Source: Polyporus tsugae (Eukaryota > Basidiomycota > Agaricomycetes > Polyporales > Polyporaceae). From it: a stretch of 64,000 nucleotides of DNA. Of this stretch, positions 33,010-45,347 are shown one piece after another. How positions within the stretch are numbered: position 1 is the stretch's first letter; each line of letters begins with the position of its first letter. The notes under the pieces are model-generated. The model saw only the letters and a list, made by a program, of their open reading frames with translations, did not search any database and was not told where the DNA came from. A program made the position numbers and the translations under genes. The DNA lies in contig JAHRBS010000013.1 of the NCBI GenBank assembly GCA_024305745.1, forward strand, positions 3,100,001 to 3,164,000. Direction: 5' to 3'.

Positions 33010-33851
33010 AGCGACGTTCTGGAATGCTGTCGGGATGATGGCAGGTCACCGCCTGCGGACGTCGGGTCGGATTGAGTAACGATGTCGGTAGTTGGTCGAC
33101 GCGGACCCCACGCTATCGTGCTCGAGCCTCGAGAACATGCGTCCTTGCGCTCGGTATATGTACGCGGCAAATCCTCGGCAGAGGGTCAGCTGTCCCCCTG
33201 GTGGCCGAGCAGGCAACTCGAAGCGCGGACTTCCGGGGCCCATATGGCACGCCGCCGATGCATTTTGAGACGCAAGTCTCATAGAGGGCTAATAAAAATA
33301 GCACTGGTCCGTATCTAGACCGTCTCTTTCGTTCTTGAACGCTTATAAAAACTCATACACACCTGAGGTATCCTATTCAGAGCGGCTCGCCGTTGGGAAT
33401 GTTGCAAGATAAGGCCGGGTCCCGGCGGGAGCCCCAGTATTGTCGTCTTGGAACAACGCCACCAAACGACTTGTTCGATAACAAGATCTGCAGAGCAAGG
33501 CACGAAGCAGGGATAGGCTGGTCGCCTGAATTGCAGAGTGGAACCTGACCGGGACCGGGGTCTATAAGCTGGCAAAGGTCTTCAAAGCCCGAAGCACCCG
33601 AACTCTTCACGCACTGATTCATTCATTCGGAATAGATCTGAGGGGAACGTGGGAAGCTAGAGGACGTATGATTGGATAGGATATACATTGGTCGCGTCAG
33701 GGTCGAGGCGATGGAGGAGCGTTGTTACATTGCGAATCGACGAAAGCGGAAAATAACATTGACTGGACTCCTGCAGTCCCAAATCAAGTTTGTTTGGTGT
33801 CGGTGGGAGATAAAAGAACACACGCACCTGGACAACAAACACAGAGATGCT
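33010..33851. other. Intergenic region, only doubtful small frames
   Basis: Between two minus-strand genes. A minus-strand frame 33377-33622 (81 codons, with ATG) has five Cys but no signal peptide and no recognisable pattern. I do not call it. Otherwise nothing is supported. Confidence 0.4.
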
Positions 33852-34315
33852 TCAGTTGGTAGCACTCTTGAGCTCGGTCTCATCGAATGGGTCACCAAAC
33901 TCTGCATATACATAGATCAGCGACGATGAGAATCGTGTACACACAGGACGCAAGCGATGAGAATCAAAAAAAAATACATACGCTGCCTCAGCTGGTCGAC
34001 GATCTGAACGTCCACCAGATCATCCTTCATACCCCTCGACGGACCGGGACCCATATGATGATCCCAATACCCTCCGCCGCCGCCGGGGCGCACATCCTTG
34101 CGCCTCGTCTTGGGATCGCGTGCGCTCAATCCTCCCATCATCAATCCTCCCGGGAGGCGACGCTTGGGCGCAGAGGGGCCGAAGAAACCACTGGGTGCCG
34201 GGGCCGATGGACCAGCAGAGAGGTCGGGTGGCTCTGTCGGTCCAGAGATATCCTCCACCTCATTGTCCGAGGAGGTGTCCGAGTTGGGGGAGTTGTGATC
34301 GGTGGGAGAGTTCAT
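33852..34315 (-). CDS. Small conserved hypothetical protein, disordered with C-terminal motif
   Basis: Two exons (33982-34315 and 33852-33901) join in phase 1, rebuilding a Gln codon, to give 127 residues. The product starts MNSPTDHNSPNSDTSSDNEVEDIS, continues Pro/Ser-rich, then a basic patch (KRRLPGGLMMGGLSARDPKTRRKD), a Gly run and an amphipathic end (DLVDVQIVDQLRQQFGDPFDE). The donor GTATGT and acceptor GCAG are clear, and the reading ends after ELKSATN. I do not recognise the family. The layout (acidic, basic patch, short helix) would suit an accessory subunit of a nuclear complex, but that is speculation. Confidence 0.6.
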
Positions 34316-34689
34316 GATTGATCGAAGCACACAGGGACTGGCAGAGGGGGAGTCGGTGTTTACTCGAGCACGCACGGAGGTGGTCTGTGGGCAACAGGAA
34401 CAATGAAGAACAGACACGACTCGACCTCCATCTTCCACCCAAGGCGTCTACTGACCACGTTGGGCAAGTGCCCCGTTCGAAACTCGATGAGCGCAAAATC
34501 TTTTGAGTATAACGGAAATAGACTTGGACTCGTACAATCCTACAGGATATTATCTTTCATCACCGTTCGACCGTACAATGGAAACACAACTCCACATCTA
34601 CCGTAGATCGTCTGACTGAGACTTTGCTGCACTCGTCGTGTCTAGCCGTAGTACTACGTCTCGGCAACTCTTCGACACAAGGCGAAGAT
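34316..34689. other. Intergenic region
   Basis: It is upstream of the small hypothetical gene and downstream of the DUF4436 pseudogene. No gene is seen. Confidence 0.5.
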
Positions 34690-36119
34690 TCAATGCAACG
34701 GGAGCAGGCATTGACCAGCCGTCTGTCCAAGAGAATTCCCCACCCCGTGGTGATGGGTAATCTTCGAAAACATGAATAGTGCAGAGAAACACACCTTGAC
34801 GTAGATCAGTCGCATGAACGTAGCTTGAAGCAAGGGGAACATGCTCACTGCCACGATGTTCACGTAGTATCCGAAGAGGTCCATCAATACCCCTAGTCGC
34901 GCAATCAGCCTCGAACAGAGTGCGTGCGGTGAGGTTTTTACGAACTGAAGTCGGGCATGCCGGGCATTGCTGCCCTAAGTTGTGGTATAAGCAGGATCAT
35001 CTATTGGCGAGCGGAAGGAAAAGCGCCGTCTCAGGGAGAGACTGTCCCCGATGCGCGCATACGGGGACCCAGACCACGATAGCAGACAGGAGATAGTTCG
35101 CCAGGAAGAGAGTTGTCGCGAACAGCTTCGCTCCGACGCATCGCTGTATACCGTTGCTTGTGGTTAGCACGAGATATACGCTCAGCCCCCACCAAAGGTC
35201 ACGTACTCGAATAGAGAAGACGACGTAGGTCGCAACGTCGGCCGTTCCCCTTCGTTTTACAGAATCGACTTGAATGGTATACCCGGTGAGCCCGCCGTAT
35301 AGGCGTAGGAAGTATATGGGAAGCGACGTGGAGTCGGGGTTGGTGCCTCCGAAAGTCTTTATGGTGGTGGGAACCGTGTATACGTCGTAAGGGTACGAGG
35401 CCGAGAATGAATGTTGGCGTCTGTTCGCAAGGGTATGATCGTCTGAGATCCAGATAAATCTGTACAAAGTGTCGAACGTCTCCCCTTATGTAAACCTACA
35501 GATGATGAAGCTGTGCGATTATTCCTAATTGTGCAGTCCGCGAAACTTTGACATACGCGATAGAGCGCTCGTCTAGGCGGATCGGTGCGGAGGACGCATT
35601 CCGCATGTACTTCTTAGTCCTAGATGCTAAATCACTTTGTGAACTCGTCGTCAAGGGTCATGAGGACGTACGAGTCGACCCAAATGGAGTACGAATGGTC
35701 GGCCAGTCCGCACCCTATTTCCAACAATTCCTGACTCGAATTCGTCTCCCCCTCATCGAGACTGGCCGGAAGGTGATATGGGAAACGATCACATCCAGTG
35801 GACTACCAGTCCAACGTCAGAGTAGACGTCGCGAGGTCGATTTTTACTGGGACCATAACGAGACCAACCTGTTTCCAATCGAGCAACGTCAGTGGAGCTC
35901 CAAGCAGTCGTATTGGCAGACTCATGCCTGGTCCAGCCGCATCGACGAGGGGTTCAATACCGTTCATGACAGGGGTTAGTTTCCCAAACGAGAAGCCAAC
36001 GTCCCACCACGCCGAGGAGGGTGCCTGCGAAAAGGCGTGGATGCCTGTTTGGCGAGCGTCGAAGACCGTTCCGTGGCTTGCTAAACTGGAATAGAAGCTG
36101 TATGTCAGCGAGACTTCAT
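34690..36119 (-). pseudogene. Decayed DUF4436-type membrane protein
   Basis: This is a divergent copy of the gene at 45348-46883. Shared segments in order are NRHPRL, SFGKLTPVMNGIEPL, VGLVMVPVKIDLATSTLTLDW, IWISDDHTLANRRQHSFSASYPYDVYTV, VGAKLFATTLFLANYLLSAIVVWVPVCA, SLPETALFLPLAN, LRAAMPGMPDF, MDLFGYYVNIVA and VCFSALFMFSKI. Two frame breaks are clear. Near 36040 the N-terminal helix is deleted in part and out of frame with SFGKLTP. At about 35000 a 5-nt insertion after the FLPLAN codons creates a premature TGA (34997). The introns and the downstream exons are still recognisable, so decay is recent relative to the duplication. Confidence 0.75.
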
Positions 36120-36666
36120 GATGAGTAACTAACATTTGAGCTTGATCGATGACAGCTGAAATATGGACGCCAACTAAATACCCGCACTAGCATGTAGGAC
36201 AGCATGAGCATGTATACATAAGCTGGAAGTGGGCGAATTGAATGGCATATCCGACGTAGGAGGGCACGGTTCGGCAGCGGAAATAATTTTGTGGACAAGT
36301 GCCGCCAGACGCACTGCGCAGCGTCGTCTATGCAGATACCACGCCTCCTGGGTGAGGCTTGAACGTTTGTGCTGTGAAGGCTTTGGAAATCGTACTGCGC
36401 TTTCTTTGTTGAATCGACACTCACCTAGAGTCATCACGGCACCGAAGTCGGCACGGGGCTACGACGGCCTCAGTAGAGCTAGAGTCATTCGCCGGAGGCA
36501 TCTAAAATTAGTGGAGAGCCGTACTGCCCACAGTTCCGACTAATTCGGAGACTGTGTCCGATGACACCATGCAAGAAGTCATCCAAGTCAGATGCCATAT
36601 AGATAATGCACAGATACAGCAGTACATCGGGACGCAGAATGGTATCATGATCCACCTGAAAGACGT
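36120..36666. other. Intergenic region
   Basis: It lies between the DUF4436 pseudogene start and the 3' end of the D-lactate dehydrogenase gene. A minus-strand frame 36116-36424 is open but shows no family pattern and no good splice into the pseudogene. Confidence 0.4.
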
Positions 36667-39100
36667 CTAGTCTTTCGAAGCCTTAGGCTTGTCAGGGTAT
36701 AACTAATGCCGCCGAAACCTTCAGCGCAACGCACAGACACGTAGCGAAAGGTGTACACTCGCCTTGCCAGGATTAAAGAGATTGTGAGGATCAATCGCCT
36801 TCTTGATGGTCTTCATGAACTCGACAGTGCCTTCACCGAGCTCCTCGACCAAATATTCGCGCTTGCCCATACCTACACCATGTTCACCCGTGCATGTTCC
36901 ACCGAGCGCGATAGCTCGGTGAACCATACGCCCAACGGCCCCACGTGCCTTTTCGAGCTCTTCGTCGTTCCGGAACAGCAAGAGCGAGTGGAAGTTGCCT
37001 GCATTGCACAATCCATCGGTGAGCATCCGACCTCAAAGTATGCGAGGATTAGGCGGAAGCGTACCGTCTCCTACGTGTCCGACAATAGTTGACACGATGC
37101 CATGCTTCGCAAGGTCCTCCTTCGTGGCGTATACAAGCTCAGGAAGTCGCGAGGGTGGCACGCTGTTCCACAGGTCAAACTACACGTCTGCTAGAATTAT
37201 AAATCTGCGACGGACTTACCAGACGTCCGTGCTCCATCCCTTCGCGCCGGGAAGGATCGCCAAACTCGAGTAGAAGCCGTTCTTCCTGTCAGTCCAGAGG
37301 TCCGCAGCCTCTTTCTCGTTACGGGCCAACTGAAAGCCAGTGGCCCCGTGCTTCGCGGTGATCTTCTTGACGATGTCCGTGGACTCCTGCAGGGAGCGGG
37401 CAGTCGGGCCCTGGAACTTGAAGAACAGGCTGTCTTGCTCTGGCCATTTACGCGTAGAGAGACCGTGGATGTTCGTCGCACGCATGAAATTGTCGTCGAC
37501 CAGCTCCACGCATTCTTAAAATATGGGCGGTCACGTCAGACTAACTTGCCAAGAGGGGAGAAAGTAGAGCATTGAACGCACGGATGCCAACACCGGAGTT
37601 GAGGATCTCGATGACGGCTTCGGTCGCCTTGCGCACATCCGGGAACTGCACGACAGCGACGTTCGTTGGCAGCAGGGGTGCCAGACGTACAGTTACTGTC
37701 ACGAGGTAATGTCAGTACTGCAACAACCAGGAATGTCGTTGCGTGCGGACCTTCGGTGACGATGCCCAGGGTACCTTCCGCACCGATGAACAGCTTTGTC
37801 GCGTCAAAGCCTGCAGACGACTTATGTGCGCGACTTCGAGTCTTAATGACCTCTCCCGAGGGGAGTACGACGGTCTATTCATCGACCGTCACGACAAGTC
37901 AGCAAGAACAAGCCTTTGTGATCGGGAGCGAGAAGACATACAGCATTAAGAAACCACTCTGCTTTAGCAGTTCCGTACCTAACAGCATTCGCTGGCGGTC
38001 AATGTCAGTACATAGCAGGCTTCCCAGGACTAATGCCACGCACTCCCAGAACAGCCAGTACTGAGCATACCGCCGATTGTTGCGCCAGGTGCCGGGTCGA
38101 GCTGAGAGCAGGTGAGTACGAACTTGACGATCGTGGTATGGATAGCCTTACAGGGAAGAACAACGGAAGGCCTTGGCAGGATTTTAATATGATGTGTGTG
38201 CCGCTTCGCCTGCTTGAGGAGCTCACCTTTCTTCTTTAGAATCTCATTCAAGTCCATCCACCGAATGCCCGGTTGGCAGACGACGTCCGAATCGGCCTCT
38301 GTGACCAACCGGTGAGCCTTTCATAAATTAAAATGATGGATAACCTGGATGCATACCGTGGATTTCGATGATCCTGTCCATTCGGGACATGTCAACGCAG
38401 ATGCCACCCACTGACGGCTGAAGTGAACCGAAGTTAGGAAGCAATACGAAGCATTAATTATCCCATCCGAAGCGCACTGCACGGTAATGCCCCTCCAAGC
38501 TAGTCGCTCCAGATACCGGAATGACGGGCATCTTGTACTTGCTGGAGACGTTGACAATCTTGACGACATCCTCCGTTGAGCCAGGGAACACGACAACGGA
38601 GGGGTTCGACGCTGAAGTGTCGTCAATCCCGGCGTTGTGTGCGTCTACGCTCTCTGTTCGCCCACACACTCACCTTCATGGTAGTCGTTTACCGACATGC
38701 CGTGCTCCTCCAGGCTTATAGGGTCCGTCGTTACGGTCTCATCCCCAGGGAAAAGACCTTTGAGCTCCTCAATCGCCTTGTTGAAGTCCTCTGGGGAGCC
38801 GTAACTGCTGTTTAGATCAGCCCCTGCCGCTGTGGCGGACACCGCATCTGCTTGGGATGTTGCGTAGAAGTACGCTGCTGCCCCGCTAAAAGCGGATCCA
38901 ATAACGAAAGCTAGCGGCGCGTTGGAGCCAGAGCGTTGGGGTTGAGGTTGAGGCTTGGGCTGTTCGTGCGAAGTGGTCGAGCTCTTGCTGCGCGAACCAA
39001 GTGTTCGCTGGCGAAAGAGAGCGGGAGAGGTGCGACCGGCTGGGGCAAGCAGACCAGGAAGGCGTCGAGCAGAGGTCGCAAAGGCAGTACGGGACGACAT
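36667..39100 (-). CDS. D-lactate dehydrogenase (cytochrome), mitochondrial
   Basis: This FAD enzyme oxidises D-lactate to pyruvate and passes electrons to cytochrome c in the mitochondrion. The start at 39100 gives an Arg/Ser-rich presequence ([16 protein letters not shown]), a Gln/Pro spacer and a membrane helix ([19 protein letters not shown]), as in yeast Dld1-type proteins. The FAD-binding domain shows [62 protein letters not shown] and [12 protein letters not shown] across several exons. The C-terminal domain has [14 protein letters not shown] and [17 protein letters not shown]. The final exon, after a TTAG acceptor at about 36699, reads [11 protein letters not shown] and follows NPGK through what looks like a GC-AG intron. 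Roughly ten exons. Confidence 0.93.
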
Positions 39101-39486
39101 TAGCGGTTGCGTGTCGAAGGTAGGGAGGAACCTAGACGATCAGGCGGGGTACGTTGGACAGATCTAGGAGATAAAGAGCTCAGGAGGGGGGAGGATTCCC
39201 ACAGCAATGAGACCAGCGAGCAGGCATCGGCTTCTAAAGCTTTGCGTCCAACACGAACAAGGCATTGATTTATAACGAACAGAGCTCACGGCGCACGTCG
39301 ACGTCTCGTGAACGTTCGTTCTCTTCCCCGCACTCCGATGCCACGGGCCGTGCGCCGCCCGCTCAGCGCCCACCCATGTCACTTGAATTCGAAGGCGTAC
39401 GGTACTGTTTCTGGTCCACGAAGATATTACAACAGACATCTATCGCCCTCACCCCCATCAGTGCAGGACCTATCAGTCCGTGTCGA
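39101..39486. promoter_or_regulatory. Upstream region of the D-lactate dehydrogenase gene
   Basis: This 386-bp region lies between the 3' end of HUL5 and the D-lactate dehydrogenase start, both transcribed leftwards. It must hold the promoter of the latter. No TATA box is obvious. Confidence 0.4.
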
Positions 39487-42400
39487 TCACGACAAATCGA
39501 ACCCCGCATTCGAATTGATAGCCTGCAACAGCTTCTCCTTCAACGTCCTCTTGTTCGTGTACCTCGGCAGCTGCGCGGCCAGATTGGAAACCGTCAGCGA
39601 CCCATCTCGCCATCAGAGAAAGGCGACATACCTTCAGCAAGTTCACGCAAGTGCTCGCGGTCGGCAGCCGGCTCTGGTCGTCCGTCGCGTCCCGTATAGC
39701 AAAGTGGGGGTTGAGCTCCTTGAACCCGCTACGGACCAAATCAAATCAAAGTCGTCACATATTTGATACGGTAGGAATGGAGACAATATCTTACAGCAAC
39801 GGGGGCCGACTGCAGCTCGTCGCGAACCTGAGCAACTTCCTGCGATCCTCCTGGGTGAACGAGTCGACGACTTCCCAGAACATGGTGATCGTATGCTGGT
39901 CGTCGTCGTACAGCCCGCCGTATTGCGTGTTCGCGCGCAGATCCTCGAGGTCGATTGGCGAGTTAACACCCCCAAGGAGGATCTGCAGCTCTTGCTGATT
40001 GAACATCCTGCACGAAAACAAGCCTTGTCAGAATGTCTGTGCCGATCAACGGCTGGGCAATGAGATGAGATGAGAACGCACCGGAGCCATTTGGGATCGA
40101 TGATCTCCGACAGACCTTCGAAGAACGCAGAACTTTGCTTCTTGATCTGTTTCGTTAACCGATAGTGGGCGATGAGGTATATATACTGTAGCCTGTTATC
40201 GCGTGTAACTGTGATATTGCTTCCGTTCGGAAGCAGGTCCATCGACCTCGTTTCCCCGAACTCCTCCTGGGCGACGGTGAAGTTGAGCGAGAGCTCTTCA
40301 GGGTCATCGGTGTAGTGCTTGAGATGCATAAGACCCTGATAGAGCTCCGGATCGAGCGAAGCAAGGTCGTCCAAGTAGCTCTGCTTGTCAAGCCACTTTG
40401 CGAGGAAGAACCCAGCGAAAGCGACGTCGATCAGAATGCCTTCGTACAGCGCCTTGCCTAGTATTCGACCGATGAAGCGGTACCATGCCAAGCTGTGCGC
40501 TAGACATACATTCAGGCATAGCGAGAATGGACATTGTCATAACAGGCGAACTCACCCTCCATGGCAAACGAATGTGAAGCTGGGTACAGTTCGTTCTTTT
40601 TGTTTGCCAACCAAAGTCCACGATCCGTGTCGAACACCTCCCGAGTCAAGCTGGTAAGAAACTCCTTGAACACGCCTCCACCGTCGATACCAGCTCTGTC
40701 ACGGCACAGTGGTGATCAGAAATATGCCGGACGTCTGAGCTCGAGTACGTACTCTTCATTCCCCCACTGGTCGACGAAGGTGATCGCTATCGGTGCCCTC
40801 AGATCCACCTCCCCGAGCTTGTCGAACCCATCCTGCGCGATGTGATCCCGTCTGACTACAACCTTGGCAGCACCCATCCGCCCGGCCCACGGCGTGTAGC
40901 CCCGAGACAGGATATCGTTCTGGACGAACTTTCGGAAGATCTCCACACGAACGTCGAAGGGGATCGCGAATGGAATATTGTTCAATACGCCGAGACGGGG
41001 GGAGAGGTACGCAAGCTGCCGTTTGTTGATTATGGCGGCGCGGCCATTATCGGGTACGGACAGCTTGCGTTCTTCAAACCTGTGAGCAAGACGGGTCAGA
41101 ACGAGGCAAGGGAAGACGGATCTAGTCACACGATGAAAGAAACATAAACGTACACGGCCGCACTGACGAACGTGTTCATGTCCACATGGGCTGTCACCAG
41201 CCAGTGGTCCGGGGGTGTAAATGGCCGCCTCGAGCTGTCGTTCGAGGTGCGTCAGCAACGCCAGCATATGATCGGAAAGGTTGAGTGACGTACTCCCGAG
41301 CATGGAGCGCTTGCAAACACTTCGTAGCCTTTTCTCGCACGTTCTCCCACTTGACCTGTCCCAGTCCAGGAACGGTTTCTTGCGCACCGTGCGGGTCATC
41401 GCGCCAATACAGAGTGAAAGCGATGTTGAGGAGTTTCCTTGAAAACCCGGTGAGTTCGTCTAGGGTGAGCGGGTTGCGAGGCACGTCTGGATTCAGGCCA
41501 GTTGAGAAGAATTCGTCGTCGCCCATCGTGAGCAGCGCTTGAGTGTACAGGTCGGCAAGGAGGAGGAGGGGCGGCCAATGTGATGCATTCTCGGGCTCTG
41601 GAAGCACGTCGACGTCAGCGACGAGGCAAACAAGCAATATGGTTGATGGGGCGTACTCAAAATATCCGCCTGGCTATCGTCTCGACCTAGTGGGGAACTT
41701 CGAACGTACGTCCGATAGATCTCTTTGACAAGGCTACCTCGATTGTAAGCAACAATCGTGCTCAGAACCTTGTCCCGTCTTGACGGCCAGACAGTACTCA
41801 GCCCCAGTGAAAACGAGATGAGAGGTTCGAGGAGCGCTGGATTCTGAGAGGTACGGAGCAGCGAAGTGATGTGGTCGGCAGCAGGAATGGCGAGCAGCCG
41901 TTTCCTCGTCCGGTCGTCCAAGGGCGGAAGCTGTATTTTCGGCTGGAAGGAGTCCACAACCTCGACCCTTGTCTCCTCCTCGGAGTCGGAGTCATAGTCG
42001 GCCCAATTCCGGACTGCGTCCGTTTTGGCCTGTGGAGGTTCGAGTGCGTGTGTGGGGAGTGCGTTCATGAGAAGCGCGCAGAGCTGCAGGTAGGTCGTGA
42101 ACGCCGGGGGAGAGAGGGAGGAGTACTTGTACGGCATGAATGTAGTGATATTGGCTAGGAGATGTATCTTGGACTCTGTGGTTTCTAGCTGAGGAGAGGT
42201 GGTGATCTCCAGCGGGACAAGGTTGATGGACGCGAGCGGGAGTCGTGCAGAGAAGGGGGTAAGAACAGGCAAGAGGCGGTTTGGGAGTAATGGGACGGTG
42301 AGTATGCTGAGAAGCAACTCACGGAGGGCGAGGGGGAGAAGTTCGGGTGAGGAAAGTGGGGCTAGAAGAAGATTGGCGAGAGGGGAGAGCAAGGGAGAAG

Positions 42401-43141
42401 CTTTGGCGGGGGCCGGCTGGAACGGCAATGGGGTTGGGAGTGTGGGCGGGGAACGACGTGGAGGAACACTCACCAGCTGCAATAGGACTTGTCTGAGACT
42501 GGAATAAAACCCATGAGAAACGAGGTATCGGGCAATGGTGGAGTGCTGAGGATTGTCGGACAGCAAGATGGTTAGGACCTCTAAGTGGGCTTGGGCGTAT
42601 TGGGATCTGAGCGGACGGAGGTCAAACACGTCCGTAATCAGGAGGCTTGGAGGACGCACTGTGAGTTTGAGGAGAGTGAGCGAAGAAGCATAGCAGAGAC
42701 TCTTTGGAAGAGTACAAGCCAACTCTGATCGGATTGGAGGAGGACATCTATGGAATACGATAAGCGGAAAATGGATGGAGTAGACTGAGAGAAACGAGCA
42801 TACAGACCTTTTCTGGAGGCAAGAAGGACAGTAGACCAGCGACCTAGGGCATCCTCGTCTTGGCCGAGAAGAACGAGAGATCGGAGACCGGTGAGAGTGG
42901 AGATGTCTTGGTGGAAAGTGGAGCGAAGAGATTGCCTAGCGGAGGTGAGAGCGACGTAGGATCTCCAGGAGCGCTGTATGTGGAGGGCAGCGTCTTGACG
43001 ACGCTTGGTGTCATTTCGCTGGAGTCTGCGAAGTCTGGCCTCTTGGAGAATGTCGTTGTGGGTGGTGGCGTTGTGGGTACCTCCAAGATTGATGGCTCTC
43101 CTGCGCTTGTTGGGCTGGTCGCCGAAGAGGGGCACGTCCAT
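39487..43141 (-). CDS. HUL5: HECT-type E3 ubiquitin ligase, HUL5/UBE3C family
   Basis: The start at 43141 gives MDVPLFGDQPNKRRRAINLGG, the conserved opening of Hul5, followed by an IQ-like motif (AALHIQRSWRSYVALTSARQ). A long helical middle region runs through several exons (about 42800-41500). The HECT domain follows: AGIDGGGVFKEFLTSLTREVF-type sequence near 40690-40640, YRFIGRILGKALYEGILIDVAFAGFFL (about 40480), ILLGGVNSPIDLEDLRANTQYGGLY and FWEVVDSFTQEDRRKLLRF (about 39950-39840). The catalytic Cys lies in LPTASTCVNLLKLPRY (about 39660), and the C-terminus ends KLLQAINSNAGFDLS at 39487. The family extends ubiquitin chains on proteasome-bound and misfolded proteins. About ten introns. Confidence 0.92.
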
Positions 43142-43393
43142 GATCGTTTGAGGCGAGGAGAGAGTGTAAAGCCAAGGCTCGTCGACGCCTCGAGCAGCGA
43201 CGAGCTCCGAGTCAACGCGAACGCGTACGCCTCCTCGACCACGTGACAGAGTGCGAGTGACGTCACTCATTGGGACAACGTCCATCGCAGAGCCAAGCAT
43301 GGCTTGCATATATGCGCCACATCCTCCCACCATATCCTCCCCGCCTCTCCGAAGCTCGCGCTCGGCGTTGTTCCCTCCCTCTCCTCCACTGGC
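43142..43393. promoter_or_regulatory. Short divergent promoter (HUL5 / membrane protein)
   Basis: The two start codons are 252 bp apart on opposite strands. The segment contains CCACGTGAC (about 43239-43247, E-box core) and TGACGTCA (about 43259-43266), a perfect CRE/ATF-type palindrome. Binding is inferred from the motif only. Confidence 0.55.
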
Positions 43394-44622
43394 ATGTCCG
43401 ACTCGGCCTCGTCGTCCACCTACCACCCAACCCGTCCGCCCTCACTCAACTACTCCCTCGCATCCGGACGTAGAACATTCTCGATCACTCTCTTCTTTGT
43501 TCTCATTTTCATCGAGGCTGGCGTCCTCCCTCTCATCCTTTTCTACGCCATTCGATGGGGGGCCCACTTGAATAACACCACGAACCTCGCCATCATCACC
43601 TCCGTCGTCGGCACTTATTCTTCCTACAAATTCGCCGTCCGGTCATGGTATCTCTTCATTAGTGACCGCGGTCACCAACGAAGGCCCCTCGGCGCTGGCA
43701 GGTTCGGCCCAGACGCGTTCACGTACGTTCACCCTCCCCACCATCTCTCGTCACCAGATCGTTGTCGACTCCCTGTCGCATCTTCGTCTCCGCCCCCAGA
43801 AATATGCCGCATTCCTCGTCCGCACCCGTGTACATTTCCAACGAACATAGTTGGCCATCCAATCATCGCTCTGGTTGCGAGATCAGTTTGCTTCATGCGC
43901 CCCTCTCAGTCCTCATCGTGTTCCTTCCCCTTTGACAGGATTCAAATCAGCATTGCAATGACCGCATTCTTCGCCCCTCTCATCGTCGGTTCCTCTCTGT
44001 AAGTATCCCCCTCTTACTACGCTCATTTATCTCTCTCATCCTCACTCATACCAGCAATCCCGCATCCGTACACATCGTGGCCATGTCCCTTTCCTGCTTC
44101 ATCATCGTCTTCTGCTTTCCTCTTCTCATCACCGCCGTCTGGCCTCATAAACTCAAGATGCCTTTCCGCGTTTCCTCCATGCCCCCTTGGACTGGTCTTC
44201 CTCCCGCCGTCTACACCATCGTTGAGGATATCGTCGCCGTTGACGGTGGAGGCTGCGTCGAGTTCCGCCAAGCTTGGCGAATACGCTACGAACACTCCAC
44301 CACCATGCGTCACATCATCCGCGTATCCTCCTTTTACTGGGGTGCGTCGGGGTGTGCACTTGCGGCCGCCCTCATCGCCATCGCGTGGACAACCTCCGAC
44401 GACGTCGCATACGGACTCGGCTGGGGCATCCCCTGGATGTGGGCCATCTTTAGCGGAGCCATCACCGTGCCGTGGGTGAGGAAGGAGCTGAGACAAGAAA
44501 GGGAAGAATGGGCGCGTCCGGGCGTGCACGTCGTGTTCAACCTCCATATCCGCCAAACCGCAGACGAGGAGAAAGTCGCACGGCGAATTAGTCTGCAAAA
44601 CGAGTCCCATCGCAGCGCGTGA
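43394..44622 (+). CDS. Multi-pass membrane protein, unknown family
   Basis: The start at 43394 (MSDSASSSTYHPTRPPSLNYSL) leads to hydrophobic helices TFSITLFFVLIFIEAGVLPLILFYAI, LAIITSVVGTYSSYKFAV and, after introns, ISIAMTAFFAPLIVGSSL, VHIVAMSLSCFIIVFCFPLLITAVW, CALAAALIAIAWTTS and LGWGIPWMWAIFSGAITVPW. A conserved-looking loop (PPAVYTIVEDIVAVDGGGCVEFRQAWRIRY) lies between helices 4 and 5. The exon between about 43723 and 43940 is not resolved. It resembles a widespread fungal integral membrane protein of no known function with an extracytosolic VEDIxAVDG loop. Ends at 44622. Confidence 0.7.
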
Positions 44623-45347
44623 GCCGTGCACCTCCTCACGTACCATCGTAAGTTCATGGGCCGCTTCGGGTGGCCCGCAATTACGGGGTGTGGTTGATGA
44701 GTCGCTCATACGTTGTTTCCAGCTGTACCGTAGATATATACTTATAATTGCGGTCTCAATAGCCTTTACCATGGGTCCAATAAGTCTCTTATGGAGGTCC
44801 TATAACTTGGTTTGGGTACATGTTCACGTTGGAATCGCAGTTCCCACTCTTACCCTTGACGTACTCACGAGGATGAGCACCAGGTGAAGGCAATTTCCTT
44901 GGACGGTGCATCGTTGACTTGCTCCATCGCAGTTTCCGACGTCGAGGTCCACTGACGTCGTGGGCAGTCCAGTCCTTCCGGATCTACATCATTTAGTCAT
45001 TCATTCGTCCGCAGCATTGCAAACCTGGAACCTTGATATGACTCGAACACCTGTCATGGCTGAACTATAAGTTGACTTGTGAAAGTGGTCACGTTCGATT
45101 CCCTAACCATCTCGCAGCAGACACTCACAGCCTGACATTCAATGCTCCGGGACTCCGCTTCCTCCTTTGGTACCGAGAAGAACCGATGCGGTGCTGACGT
45201 CCGCGCAAAAGCCGTTTGTTTCGCACATTCGCTAGCCAAATTTACACGATCCCAAGGACGACAGTGGGAACGCATTCCAGTGCCTTGTCCTTGAAATCGC
45301 CCCATAGCGAAGTGGCTGGGTGAGCTTATTCCAACTCCTCTCGTCGC
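44623..45347. other. Intergenic region
   Basis: This 725-bp region lies between two plus-strand genes and has no supported gene. It includes the promoter of the downstream DUF4436 gene. Confidence 0.5.

Noticed and set aside
33377..33622. 81-codon minus-strand frame with five Cys
   Set aside because: No signal peptide, no hydrophobin-like Cys spacing and no recognised family; it may be chance.
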